A stretch of DNA of 32,500 bases from Halocaridina rubra (Eukaryota; Arthropoda; Malacostraca; Decapoda; Atyidae). Each line of letters opens with the position of its first letter. The first letter of the stretch is position 1. Under the pieces are notes generated by a model that was not told the DNA's origin, did not search any database, and saw only the letters and a program-made list of their open reading frames with translations. This document shows positions 1 to 11,054 of the stretch, one piece after another. The position numbers were made by a program, and so were the translations under genes. Location of the stretch: positions 25,001 through 57,500 of the forward strand of contig JAXCGZ010019292.1 in NCBI GenBank assembly GCA_037179515.1, read 5' to 3'.

Positions 1-1045
1 AATTCATTATTTTAACAAATAACATTTTAGCTAAAACTTATTATATAAATTCATTATTGAGAACTTTAACATTAAATGAATATTCATTAAATGCATATAA
101 ATTCCTTACTTCAGCTTTTGTTAACATTAAATTAATTCACTTTAGCAAAGTAATTTCATGAGCAAATCAAGTTAATTATATTAATTATATGATAGAAATT
201 CATGACTAAGCATTTTAACATTATATTAAAATTAATTGTGTTATATAAATTCATTAAGTCAAAATTTAACACTCAGAGATTTTGACTTTACACTTTAATG
301 TACAATCCAATAATTTGCTAATTAATTATTTCAACATTTTTGCATTATTCTCAAATTAATTGAAATATTATATAAATATTAATTGTTAAATTGAGTAGAT
401 CGACATTTTAGCATTATTAATTTATTAAAATGTACAAAAGCATTTATCATTAAATTTTGTCATATACATCGATATTTAGCATTTAATTTGATGTAATGTA
501 CATAAGAATTCAGCATTAATTGTGATATAGTATGCATTAGCATTTTAACATTAATTCTGATCTATATTAATTCTAATAGATGTGTACATTAGCATTTAGC
601 ATTTATTCTAATGTAATATACATCAGCATTTTAGTATTAATTCCATAAACTGAACAAGAACATTTTAGCATTAAATTGAGTAAAAGTGCACATCAGCATT
701 TAGTATTAATTCTGGTGTAATGTACATCAGCATTTTAGCATTAAATTGAATGAAAGTGTACATCAGTATTTAGCATTAATTCTGGTGTAATGTACATCAG
801 CATTTAGCATTAAATTGAATGAAAGTGTACATCAGCATTCAGCATTAATTCTAGTGTAATGTACATCAACATTTTAGCATTAAATTGAGTGAAAGTGTAC
901 ATCAGCATTCAGCATTAATTCTAGTGTAATGTACATCAGCATTTTAGCATTAAATTTGAAAACGTGCATATTAATTTTCTAATAACTTTTAGCAAAATGT
1001 ACATTAACATTTTAACGTTAATTATAGCTCACATTAACATTTTAG
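1..1045. repeat. AT-rich minisatellite, about 70-bp unit
   Basis: From about 600 to 1000 the sequence repeats with a 70-bp period: the motif TGTAATGTACATCAGCATTT recurs near 715, 785, 855 and 925. Each unit is made of two related half units built on CATCAGCATTTAGCATTAA. Upstream, towards position 1, the same half-unit words (CATTTTAGCATTAA, ATGTACA) persist but decay. No reading frame of interest is present. Confidence 0.8.
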
Positions 1046-1203
1046 TATTACATTCAGAAACGTGTATTGAACACACGTAAACTGACATGTAATGAGCTGT
1101 ATGTCAGGATTTTTTTGCGTTATATTAAAATTGTATAAAGTATTCATCACTCTAGTTTGCAGTAGATTGAAATTCGGTATGCATTCAATAATGTAACACC
1201 GGA

Positions 1204-1437
<234 letters not shown>

Positions 1438-1499
1438 GAATCACATATATCTTATTGTTAATAACAATAAACAGTTAAGAAATAACAACAGTCACCAAA

Positions 1500-3095
1500 G
1501 TGAACTTTGATTTTAACTTTAATATTTGAGTGTTTTCATCACTTTCATAATTCAACTACAATTATAGTCGAGGATGTCATCACACACATACTGATACATC
1601 AGTATATCAACAATTGTAGTTGGAAGCTCGTCATCACTAATGTCACCACTTATTAACAAGACATTCGTGTTGTTATCAGTCATTGAATCGGTTTTTTATT
1701 ACTAATTATTGTCTAGAGTACGTCATCACACACTAATTTGACAGCATTTTTAACAGCTATAGTCGAAAGCGTCACCACTTTATTACTAATTGTTGTCTAG
1801 AGTACGTCATCACACACTAATTTGACAGCATTTTTAACAGCTATAGTCGAAAGCGTCACCACTTTATTACTAATTGTTTTCTAGAGTTCGTCATCACACG
1901 CTAATTTAACAGCATTTTTAACAGTTATAGTCGAAAGCGTCACCACTCGATAAATAAACTTGAGTGTGAATCATCACTCATCATTCCAGCTCTCAAGAGT
2001 GCATCACCACTAATCTAATATCAGTCATAGTAGAGAATGGGTCATCACTCGTCGATTTTAGTGAATAGTTTGTCATCACTCGCTAATCCAACTTTCGTGT
2101 TTGACATTTACATTCGAAGTGCTTCATCACCCAACAGTTATAGTAGGTATAGCACATGTCATCACACACTAATTAGCATCATCCTTAATAAGTGTGGTTG
2201 AGAGTGGGTTATAACTCACTAATTATAGTCGAAAACTCGTCATCACATACTGATCTAACAGCATGCTTAACATTTGTCGTTAAAACTGAGTCATCACTTG
2301 TTAAACTGAAGTCAGAGGTGATTAACATCACACTCTAGTCTTACATCACTCGCAATACTTATAGTCGAGAGTGGATCATCACCCGGTCATTACGGTCGAT
2401 AGCGTGACATCATTAATGACATCAAAAGTGCGTTATCACTCACTAATTATAGTCGCATGTCATCACACTCTACTCTGCCTTCAATTATTAACTTTTACAG
2501 TCAAAAGTGTGACATCACCCACTAATTATAGCTGAGAGAGTGTCACCACACACTAATTCTAAATTATTTTTAATGTTCATCATTCTGTGTATGAGCTTTC
2601 AATTTAACTACTGATGTGGAGATTAACCTCATCACTTCCTAATCATGGCTGAAAGCATATCATCACTCTCTGATTATTTTTAACTTTAACAAATATTGTG
2701 GAGATTAACCTCATCACTCTATAATCGTGGTTGAAGGCATATCATCACTCTGTGATTTATTTTTAACTTTAACAAATATTGTGGAGAATGATGTCATCAC
2801 TCTATAATCGTGGTTGAAGGCATATCATCACTCTCTGGTATATCTTTATATTTACCAATAATTGTAAAGATTAATATCATCACTCTATAATTAGGCACAT
2901 CATCACTCTGATTTATTTTCTAAATATAACATTGATTGTGATGATTAACATCATCACTCCCTAATAATAGCTGAAAACACATCATCTCTCTCTGGCTTAT
3001 GTTCAGTTTAACAATAATTGTTAATATTGCTTCATCAATCAAACAATTATTGTTAATATTGTTTCATCACTCAAACAATTAACTCATTTAGAGTG
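1500..3095. repeat. Satellite-like array, 84-bp unit with TCATCAC motifs
   Basis: Three near-identical 84-bp units are clear at about 1690-1945: CTAGAGTACGTCATCACACA or a close variant starts at 1713, 1797 and 1881. A second well-kept stretch at 2640-2850 has an 83-bp period around ATAATCGTGGTTGAAGGCA. Between and beyond these, TCATCAC/GTCATCAC and TATAGTCGA words recur in degenerate units to about 3090, so the whole 1.6 kb reads as one aging array of roughly 19 units. Confidence 0.85.
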
Positions 3096-3117
3096 CTTAA
3101 CTTTTGACATGCATATA

Positions 3118-3262
3118 CAGTGGCCACAATCCCTAATGTAAGGGAGTGGCCGAGTCAAACAACACATTCACAAGCAGTTAACCATGCCTCGAACACGTGC
3201 TAAACTTTCGTGAAGTGAAAAACAGCTGTTGCTGATCCTCTGGCAAGCTCTGTGACTTTCGG
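3118..3262 (-). repeat. Retroelement 3'-tail-like repeat copy
   Basis: The reverse complement matches 6440-6530: a GAGGCATGGTT-like word, then GTGAATGTGTTGTTTGACTC and a CGGCCACTCCC end. It is most simply a 5'-truncated minus-strand copy of the 3' tail seen behind the retrotransposon relic at 5560-6530. Confidence 0.6.
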
Positions 3263-3289
3263 ACCTTTCTCTGCAAGAATTCAATTAAT

Positions 3290-3826
3290 TTAATTAATAT
3301 TTTATAAAAAAATAATTCAAGTTCTGGTTAAGTATTTAATTAATTTAAATGTCCTTTATCAAAAATTAAACATAATTTGGTTAAATATGTCTACAGAAAA
3401 AGTTTTTAGTCTTCTTTGTTTATGTTTGACATTATTTTGTTATTATTTGTATATTTTTTACAAATACATAATTTCCCAGCATTATTTTGTCAGTTATAAA
3501 AACATTTTAGAATTAATGTTGAAAGAAATATTTTTATTTTCCAAATGATCAGTTAATTCTTGTTAAAATATTGACAAATTTGGTCAAGAATTTAATAAAT
3601 TTAGATTATTGTTTACAAAAAAATTCTATTTAATTTAGTTAAGTATATCAACAGAAAAAAAATATTTTTTTAGTCTTTTTTGTTTATGTTTGACATTATT
3701 TTGTTATTATTTGTATATTTTTGCAAAAACTAAACTTCCCAGCATTATATTGTCAGTTATACAAAATATTTTAGAATTAATGTTGAAAGCAGTATTTTTT
3801 TTTTTAAGCAAATGATCAGTTATTTT
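3290..3826. repeat. 264-bp AT-rich tandem duplication
   Basis: Two copies in direct orientation: TATGTTTGACATTATTTTGT starts at 3421 and again at 3685, and the downstream words TTCCCAGCATTAT and AGAATTAATGTTGAAAG follow in both. The copies differ by small indels in T and A runs. No coding potential was seen. Confidence 0.85.
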
Positions 3827-3850
3827 TTATTTTTTTTTATTTTTTTTATT

Positions 3851-4075
3851 TTTTATGATTGTGACACCAGGACGGGCAAAAAAAAAAATATATAAAACAA
3901 AACAGCTCTCATCGGGCCTGGGTACGAAGAATACATAAAGTAAAGAGAAACAGAGATGGAGAGTGTAATGACTTGTCAGATGTGAAGGGATAATAAAAGA
4001 AGTGTGATGAATATCCAAGAATATTCAGTGTAACTGTAGGCATAGAAAAAGAACCGTAACTGAAGGAAGACTTAA
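3851..4075 (+). mobile_element. Retroelement fragment (same segment as 5920-6100)
   Basis: This stretch matches 5920-6100 base by base with scattered changes: TTTTTATGATTGTGACACCA, then GAGAAACAGAGATGG, then GAATATCCAAGAATATTC. At 5920 the same segment lies inside the non-LTR retrotransposon relic, so this is probably a truncated second copy. No intact frame remains. Confidence 0.65.
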
Positions 4076-4139
4076 CATCGAACTGTTCTTGTTAGCATAT
4101 AGATAAAGTATTGGACAAACATGATTAAATATGATTGGA

Positions 4140-4252
4140 TTCGGTTTTACGTCACGAACTCCCTTTTATACTAAGGGCTAGGACGGTTGCCTTCTTGCGA
4201 AAGACTTGTTTTGGCAGATGTAATCGTTACCCTGAGTGTATGCCCTTACTTA
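4140..4252 (-). mobile_element. SINE family A, 5'-truncated copy
   Basis: The reverse complement matches 10942-11050 of the full SINE-A copy, including CTGCCAAAACAAGTC, AAGAAGGCAACCGTCCTAGC and GACGTAAAACCG. The tRNA-like head is absent, as expected for a truncated insertion. Confidence 0.8.
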
Positions 4253-4455
4253 AACAGTTAAAAATAATGCTGCATATTAGGTCATTAGAAAAATAAATCT
4301 TTGTTTCGTGTGTAATGTTTTGCCACTATTTTTGGCACTATTTTGGCACTATTTTTGGCACTGTTTCGTTTCTTTAATTAAAAAAAAATAAAAGAATAAG
4401 TAAATTGTGTGACTATTAAAAATGCTGTGTATGGTCACTGGTAAAACAGCATCTG

Positions 4456-4599
4456 CAGTAGTACAGTGGTTAGTGTACTCGACTCGAGAAGTGACAAATC
4501 CGCGATTGAGCTCACCGCGGGGCTTTAGAAAGGGCATCCAGCCTTAATTCCCCAGCTCCAACCTGTGTCAACCCTCATAGTAAGTATAAATTGTGACAG
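4456..4599 (+). mobile_element. SINE family B, near-complete copy
   Basis: A tRNA-like head (AGTGGTTAGTGTACTCGACT) is followed by the family body: GGGCATCCAGCCTTAATTCC, then CAGCTCCAACCTGTGTC and an ATTGTGACA end. The same order recurs at a dozen other places in this window on both strands. The B box is eroded. It lies directly before a (GT)n(AT)n tract. Confidence 0.8.
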
Positions 4600-4624
4600 A
4601 TAATACGTTCTATAAGTATTTCTT

Positions 4625-4795
<171 letters not shown>

Positions 4796-5051
4796 TGTCC
4801 ATATATACTTAGGCATTACATATACTAAATACATATGTTTGTTTATGTAAGTTTCTGTAAACAACTTCTCTGTGTAATAAATAAACAAAGGCACTAAGAC
4901 TTAGTGCGCTGCACTTAAACAACGTATATATAAAATATTGTGTTTTTTTCCTATTTGAAAAACCAACGATCTTATTAGTAATATACACGTAAAATCCCAG
5001 CGCCATTTACTCATATTTATTTATATAATTATTTCACTTTTTTCTCGTCTA

Positions 5052-5219
<168 letters not shown>

Positions 5220-5267
5220 TTCTTTAATTCTTATTCTATTTCTAGTGATATTCTAGACCTTTACGTT

Positions 5268-5460
<193 letters not shown>

Positions 5461-5559
5461 ATAGTAAAGAAAGTAAGTTTATTGTATCTTCAAAGTACAG
5501 ATCTTATATTTTATTTATTCCGTTTCTTTAAGTCAAAGAAGAATTTCATTGTGTGAAGG

Positions 5560-6285
5560 AAGCGTGTAAAGGCCTAAGTGGGATGACAAATGTGATGAGA
5601 AGTAGGTAGTTAGGAATGAATGCATAGAGAAGGATATGTGAAGGTGTGATTGTGCCGACGGCATTGTATGAGGCAGAGACTTGGAATGCAAGAGAGGATG
5701 AAAGGAACAAGTTGAAGAGACTGGAGATGAGGTTTTTGAGAATCATGTTTAGTGTGTCTGGAATAAATAGAGTGAGAACATTAGTGGTAAAGCAAAGAAC
5801 GGATTTTGACAGATATCTTTCAGGTAAGTTAGAGCAGATAGTATTGAAATTGTTTGGACATATGTATAAAATGAGTTGATGAACGACTAACAAAAAGAAG
5901 AGGAGAGCAGAAGTAGTTGTTTTTATGATTGTGACACCAGGACAGGCAAGAAAAAAAATCTACCCTCATCAAGCTTGGGCACGAATAAATCATAAAGAGA
6001 AACAGAGATGGGGAGTATTGTAACTTGTCAGATGTAAAGGAATAATAAAACATTGTAATGAATATCCAAGAATATTCGGTGTTGTTGTAGGCACAGAAAG
6101 ACCAAAAGGAAGACCGAGAATGATACGGATGGTTGGCGTGAAAATAGCATTGGATGCACGAGGTATGTCAGTGAAGTAGGGAAGAGAGAGTGCAAGAGAT
6201 AGGCATGAGTGGAGAAAGACTGCGTGCGTATAGCTGATGCGTACTACAGCGATTTCTCGCACCTGCTAGCACAGTAAGCAGGACG
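5560..6285 (+). pseudogene. Non-LTR retrotransposon ORF2 relic, reverse transcriptase C-terminal region
   Basis: The frame at 5646-5879 reads like the region after the reverse transcriptase catalytic core of LINE-type ORF2 proteins: a VPTALYEAETWN stretch, then a KLKRLEMRFLRIM stretch, then a LFGHMYKMS stretch, matching the usual order P-LYG-ETW, L-EMRCLR, W-FGH-RM. After an intervening segment (5920-6070), another frame resumes with VVGTERPKGRPRM and ARDRHEWRKTACV, also typical of LINE C-termini. Stops interrupt it upstream (near 5610-5635) and downstream (after GMSVK and ACV). The catalytic core and endonuclease are absent. The element is dead and 5'-truncated; the clade was not determined. 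Similarity is recognised by motif order, not by search. Confidence 0.75.
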
Positions 6286-6530
6286 GGTGGGGATGGGGGG
6301 AAGATTGACTTGTGAAGAAGCAGGTGGGATAAACCAACAGCAACTGTCGAGCATTATTGCAGCAGATCCTTGCCCACTTTCCCTGTTGATGACCGAAGCA
6401 GGATGGTGGGGAAGCTGTGGCAATCCTTTATCCCCAAGGAGCTAAGAAAATTGATCAAGGCATGATTGGCTTATGGTGAATGTGTGTTCTTGGCTCGGCC
6501 ACCCCTCCGGGGGGCTTACAGGCATTGTAT
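6286..6530 (+). mobile_element. 3' tail of the retrotransposon relic
   Basis: This stretch directly follows the decayed ORF2 end, has moderate GC and no open frame. It ends with GGCTCGGCCACCCCTCCGG and a GGGGGGCTTACAGG word. A copy in reverse lies at 3118-3262, and the shorter GCTCGGCCA or TGAGCCGCCCC ends recur at 21040, 26060 and 26110, suggesting a family of related 3' ends. Confidence 0.55.
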
Positions 6531-7330
6531 AAAAATATGTAAGACTGAATGATATAGTTAAGAAAAAGGAAAAAAAATGTATTAACTTTTTTAATGTTGT
6601 TTATCTTTATTGATTGTCTATGTCACGTTTCTTAAAGGATCTGATTTTGTATTTTGTATTTTATTTAAGTTAAATATATTCTTATATAATTCTGTTTCAG
6701 TATATTAAGAAAAATACAAATATCTTGCTTGAAATTGTGTATATTTTCTTGTTGACATGGAAGAATAAATACACATTTCTTTCATACACAACTGTCTGTT
6801 TATGTTGTATAAATGTACCATGACTGACATACATTTTTGTTTTTGCATATAAAGCTGTGTTTAATCACTATTATCATGTTTATTAGCTGAATTGATTATG
6901 TCAAATATACATTTCTTGAGTATACATATATCTTCACTAATACAGATCTCTTGTTCATAATACACAGCTATTTGGATGTATTTTGCATTTTGATGTATTA
7001 ACATATACTGTATCTGTCAGTGAAATAGCTCAATTATATACATACGTATGAAAACATTATCAGAAATACAAATTACTTTCTTATAGTACATAGTTCCTGG
7101 AACGTGTTTTTGCATATTTATTTATTTACATATTATGTATCTGTGACTGAAATGGTTGCGTTACAAACATATTTCTTGCAGTTCTCTTGAACGTAACCCG
7201 TATGTAAAGCAGTTAGCAATTCATGGTTGTATTTACATATTAAGAGAATGATTTCTGAACATGCCTGCAGAAGCCAAATGATGGGTAAATTTAGTGTTGA
7301 GAGTATGGCTAACATTAGGTCTGCCAAGGG
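6531..7330. repeat. AT-rich, degenerate repeats of about 130 bp
   Basis: No gene was seen. Related words recur with roughly 130-bp spacing: ATACACATTTCTT near 6769, ATATACATTTCTT near 6904 and ACATATTTCTTGCA near 7167; GTATCTGTCAGTGAAATAG near 7010 and GTATCTGTGACTGAAATGG near 7138. The array is old and poorly bounded. Confidence 0.5.
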
Positions 7331-7587
7331 ACTCCGACCCCCTCGGAAACTTGCCGTAGTCGCCCCCCGTTGTCTGGTAAGCTTCTATCGCCGGGACGTA
7401 TTCTGAAAAGATGGTAAAAATAATTGTTTTAGAAGATTATAACGTGAGGCGGGAGGGGGAGAAGTTATGTAAATAGGAGATTTATGGATGTGGTGTGAAA
7501 AGACCTGAGGGTGTGCGGTATGACGGAGGAGGACGCGGGAGATAGGGAGATACGTAGATTTGATCCGCTCTGGCGAGAGCGGATGTG

Positions 7588-7589
<2 letters not shown>
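7331..7589. other. GC-rich patch with short perfect hairpin, no assignable gene
   Basis: GC content rises sharply compared with the flanks. A 9-bp perfect inverted repeat (ATCCGCTCT, 4-base GGCG loop, AGAGCGGAT) occupies 7563-7584. A GTAAGC donor-like word lies at 7376, but no convincing exon could be built around it. Possibly a repeat fragment. Confidence 0.35.
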
Positions 7590-7640
<51 letters not shown>

Positions 7641-7700
7641 TGCATGTATACTTCTAGTTGTTGATTAACTTGGTCTGTATATCAGAACGTCATCATCATC

Positions 7701-7747
<47 letters not shown>

Positions 7748-7767
7748 AAAAATAATAATAATAATAA
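7590..7767. repeat. (CT)n, then (CAT)n-(AAT)n microsatellites
   Basis: Two separate tracts: CT repeats from 7590 to about 7637 and CAT repeats from about 7690 to 7747 followed by AAT. Poly-His and poly-Asp frames across the second tract are artefacts. Confidence 0.95.
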
Positions 7768-7779
7768 GTTACATTGTAA

Positions 7780-8510
7780 GTACATGGAACAGTCAAAACT
7801 ACATACTTATATGTCCACCAGTGCCCAAGTACCCTGTACGTACTTACAATATAGTCAGTGTCACATGCTCTAGTGTACACTAATGCCCAAGTACCCTGTA
7901 AGTACTTACAATATTGTCAGTGTCACTTGCCATAATGTACACCAGTGCTCAAGTACCTGTAAGTATTAACAACATAGTCAATGTCACTTGCCCTAATGTC
8001 CACCATTATCCAAGTACCTGTAAGTACTTACAAAATGGTCGGTGTCACATCCCCTAATGTTCACCAGTGCCCTAATACCTGTAAGTACTCACAATACTGT
8101 TAACGTCACATATCTTAATGTCCACCAGTGCCCAAATACCTGTACGTACTTACAATACTGTCAGTGACACATGCTCTAATGCCCACCAGTGCCCAAGTAC
8201 CTGTAAGTACTTACAATATAGTCAGTGTCAGATGCCCTAATGTACCCCAGTACCTGTAAGTACTTACATTATAGTCAGTGTCAGATGCCCTAATGTCCCC
8301 CAGTACCCAAGTATCTTTAAATACTTACAAAATTGTCAGTGTCACATGCTCTAATGTTCTCTAGTGCTCAAGTACCTGTAAGTTCTTACAAAATTGTCAG
8401 TGTCACATGCTCTAATACCCACCAGTGCCCAAGTACCTGTACGTACTTACAAGACTGTCAGTGTCACATGCCCCAATGTTCACCCACGCTCATAAACCAT
8501 GCAAGTATTT
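7780..8510. repeat. Minisatellite, 61-bp unit, about 12 copies
   Basis: GTCAGTGTCACATGC or a variant recurs near 7855, 7917, 7978, 8038, 8098, 8160, 8221, 8273, 8335, 8397 and 8457, a spacing of about 61 bp with one shorter unit. Each unit also carries CCAGTGCCCAAGTACC and then a palindromic core, TGTAAGTACTTACA in its commonest form. Open frames over the array are repeat translations and not genes. Confidence 0.9.
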
Positions 8511-8738
8511 GCAATTGTGAAGGTCCTTATGCCCTCGGCTCCTTCCAGAAACACGAAGAAGCAACATTTTTCCTCTCTATGGAAATCCCAACCACAGGTT
8601 CTTCTTAAAAAAAATAATAAAAATAAATGTAAGACAAAATAAACAAGAAAATAAATAGATAAATGAAAAAAAATAGATAAATGAATATTCAAACAAAGAG
8701 TAAATAAGGCACAATAAAGAATTTTAAAATATGGTGTA

Positions 8739-8742
<4 letters not shown>

Positions 8743-8820
<78 letters not shown>

Positions 8821-8848
8821 TGCGTTTATAAAATTCATGGTAGGTCAC

Positions 8849-8941
<93 letters not shown>
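8743..8941. repeat. Two (CT)n tracts
   Basis: CT repeats at 8743-8820 and 8857-8941, separated by about 36 bp of unique sequence. On the minus strand these are purine GA tracts directly downstream of the candidate exon at 8968-9297. Confidence 0.96.
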
Positions 8942-8945
<4 letters not shown>

Positions 8946-8967
8946 CAAAATAAGTCAAAACACTCAC

Positions 8968-9297
8968 CTTTATCAGGTTCCCACGTTGCCACCGTCTGCG
9001 GTACAATAACAGGCTCCGTATGAACATGATCCATACATTGGACACTGGCGAGATGGTCCCATACGCGTTCAGTTACCGTCCTCTTGTCTCTAGCAGCCAA
9101 AGCGTCTACCGATCGACTCTCTTCCAGATTCCTGGATAGCTGGAACTCCTCAGCCTTTGCAGGATCTTCCTTTCTGTGGCTCTGTTCCAGATTGCGTGCC
9201 GCTTGCCCTCCCAAGCCTGGAGCTCTCCCTCGCCTGTTGGCTTTTGGATTTGCTCTCTCCTTCCCACTGGGCCTCCCCATGGCCAACCCCCCTCTGT
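8968..9297 (-). CDS. Candidate internal exon of an unidentified minus-strand gene
   Basis: A GC-rich block (clearly above the AT-rich flanks) is open on the minus strand for about 110 codons. It is bounded by an acceptor (TTCCTCTGAACAG, AG at 9299-9298) and a strong donor (GATAAAG followed by GTGAGT, first intron base 8967), leaving phase 1. The peptide is charged, rich in Arg, Lys, Glu and Ala, with a NLEQSHRKEDPAKAEE stretch and a more hydrophobic C-terminal part around WDHLASVQC. I recognise no domain. It sits between (CT)n and (ATT)n tracts. A possible next, terminal exon on the same strand lies at about 8530-8600, in phase and ending in FWKEPRA and a stop, but its acceptor in a T-rich run is poor. 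A plus-strand frame after ATCAG at 8976 is also open for about 50 codons, so strand is not certain. Confidence 0.35.
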
Positions 9298-9315
9298 CTG
9301 TTCAGAGGAATTGAA

Positions 9316-9588
<273 letters not shown>

Positions 9589-10751
9589 CTACTCTGTATC
9601 TAATGCCGATCAATGAATCCAGTTTTTTTTATATAAGCACTTTCGTGTTTTACTTGATAAACAAAAATTACACTAAATGCTTTACTAACAAAAATAATAT
9701 TTAATTGCCCTATTTTTTGCCTGTTAATAGTGTAAAGCTAATACATATTTACACATACACAAATTACACACATTACAAGTAACTTATTATTTTTTATTTA
9801 ACATTTCTTGATAATCTGTAAGTTTTTTTTATAAATTAGATATCATTATTAACCGTGTTTTTATTTTGCCAATTAAAAATCCGAATATGGAAATATGTAA
9901 ATAAAAATTATTTTATTTTATTAACGATAATAATTACCTTTTTTCACCGCTGCCTCACTACCTGGGGAATCTCTGTAGTCTAGACTTTTCTCTCGATCTC
10001 AGCTGATGAATTGTTTACCATACTCGTTGCCATGGCAACAACCATCATACTACAGTTTTTATATGTAAAAATCCGAGAATTTTTAGCAATTTCTGACGTT
10101 AGAATATATGAATATTTTTGTTCGTATTGGAAATAAGTTTATATATATGATAAAACTCTATATATATCATGATCTTGAAGATTTCGTGTGACGTAGGCAA
10201 AATACTTTGTTGGCCATATTGGAAACAAAGATTATTTTCTTAATGTAGATTTCATAATGTATTTAATGAATTATTTGCTTATATATAAATTAACCAGCAT
10301 CATGTGTGTGGCCTTATTGCATATTAGTTTAATTTTAATGAAAATAACAAGATGTTTTCAAAAACTGGTATTTTTTCCATATCAGGCAGGCACCTCCATG
10401 TTGTATTTCAATATTCTTTATACATATACTATGATATATCACACGTGGTATATGACGGAGTACTGAAAATGGACATATGCTCGATTTCTTTTCAGTATTA
10501 TCCTTTTTCAATGCTCTCACAACATTACATACTCATATTATCTTCAGTATATTTCTACCCAAAGTTGTAAAATGGAGCTTTTAATTTCATTCTTAGCATC
10601 ATTTGAGCTGAAGCGCCTGGAAGTTCTTAATGATAACATGTCTGGTCTTGTTTTGCAGCCAACATTAAATATTATCCGAATTTGTAACTGTTTGTAAACT
10701 AGACAACATTTGGTTGTCCACCATGGTTAATGTTTTATGTGTGACTGTTAT
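9589..10751. other. AT-rich stretch without a recognisable gene
   Basis: Frames are short and rich in Phe, Ile and Tyr, as expected from AT-rich noncoding DNA. The only striking element is the X-box palindrome listed separately. A good acceptor-like sequence (GGTCTTGTTTTGCAG, ending 10658) is not followed by a supported exon. Confidence 0.6.
10026..10039. promoter_or_regulatory. Perfect RFX-type X-box palindrome
   Basis: GTTGCCATGGCAAC is a perfect 14-bp palindrome and matches the X-box bound by RFX transcription factors (GTNRCC, short spacer, RGYAAC). RFX sites mark promoters of ciliary and other genes. A promoter here is inference: the WD40 gene 6 kb downstream lacks its 5' end, so it is one possible target. 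Confidence 0.45.
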
Positions 10752-10768
10752 TGTTATTATTATTGTTA

Positions 10769-10865
<97 letters not shown>
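10752..10865. repeat. (ATT)n microsatellite abutting a SINE
   Basis: ATT repeats run directly into the first base of the SINE-A copy that follows. Confidence 0.95.
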
Positions 10866-10866
<1 letters not shown>

Positions 10867-11054
10867 CCGTGGCTCAAGTGGTAGCGTCCGCGACTCTGGG
10901 GCTTCAGGTCGAGGGTTCGCGCCCCGTCACGGTCTGAGGTTAGCAAGGACATGCACTCAGGTTAACGATTACATCTGCCAAAACAAGTCCTTTGCAAGAA
11001 GGCAACCGTCCTAGCCCTTGGAAGAAAAGGGAGTCCGTGACGTAAAACCGGAAC
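10866..11054 (+). mobile_element. SINE family A, full-length copy with tRNA-like head
   Basis: The head has an RNA polymerase III A box (TGGCTCAAGTGG, 10870-10881) and a B box-like GGTTCGCGCCC (10914-10924) at tRNA-like spacing. CCGTGGC at the start can pair with GTCACGG near 10930, so a tRNA acceptor stem is still visible. The body continues with GGTTAGCAAGGACATGC, CTGCCAAAACAAGTCC, AAGGCAACCGTCCTAGCCC and ends near GACGTAAAACCGGAAC. Partial copies are at 4140 (minus), 29155 and 30229. Confidence 0.85.

Noticed and set aside
1500..3095. Regularly recurring TCATCAC words, CRISPR-like at first sight
   Set aside because: The whole 84-bp unit is repeated, not short repeats with unique spacers, and the context is eukaryotic.
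3827..4018. Minus-strand 63-codon frame, and similar frames at 5829-6262
   Set aside because: They lie antisense to retroelement fragments and are rich in Phe, Ser and His from A/T and CT-like runs.
7658..7880. Poly-His and poly-Asp open frames
   Set aside because: Both arise from the (CAT)n tract read on opposite strands; no splice or codon evidence.
8480..8944. Minus-strand Arg-Glu repeat frame
   Set aside because: Translation of the (GA)n strand of two CT microsatellites. Its last part overlaps a doubtful exon mentioned with 8968-9297.
10866..10935. Functional tRNA gene
   Set aside because: A and B boxes and acceptor stem exist, but the head is fused to a body shared by other dispersed copies, so it is a SINE.
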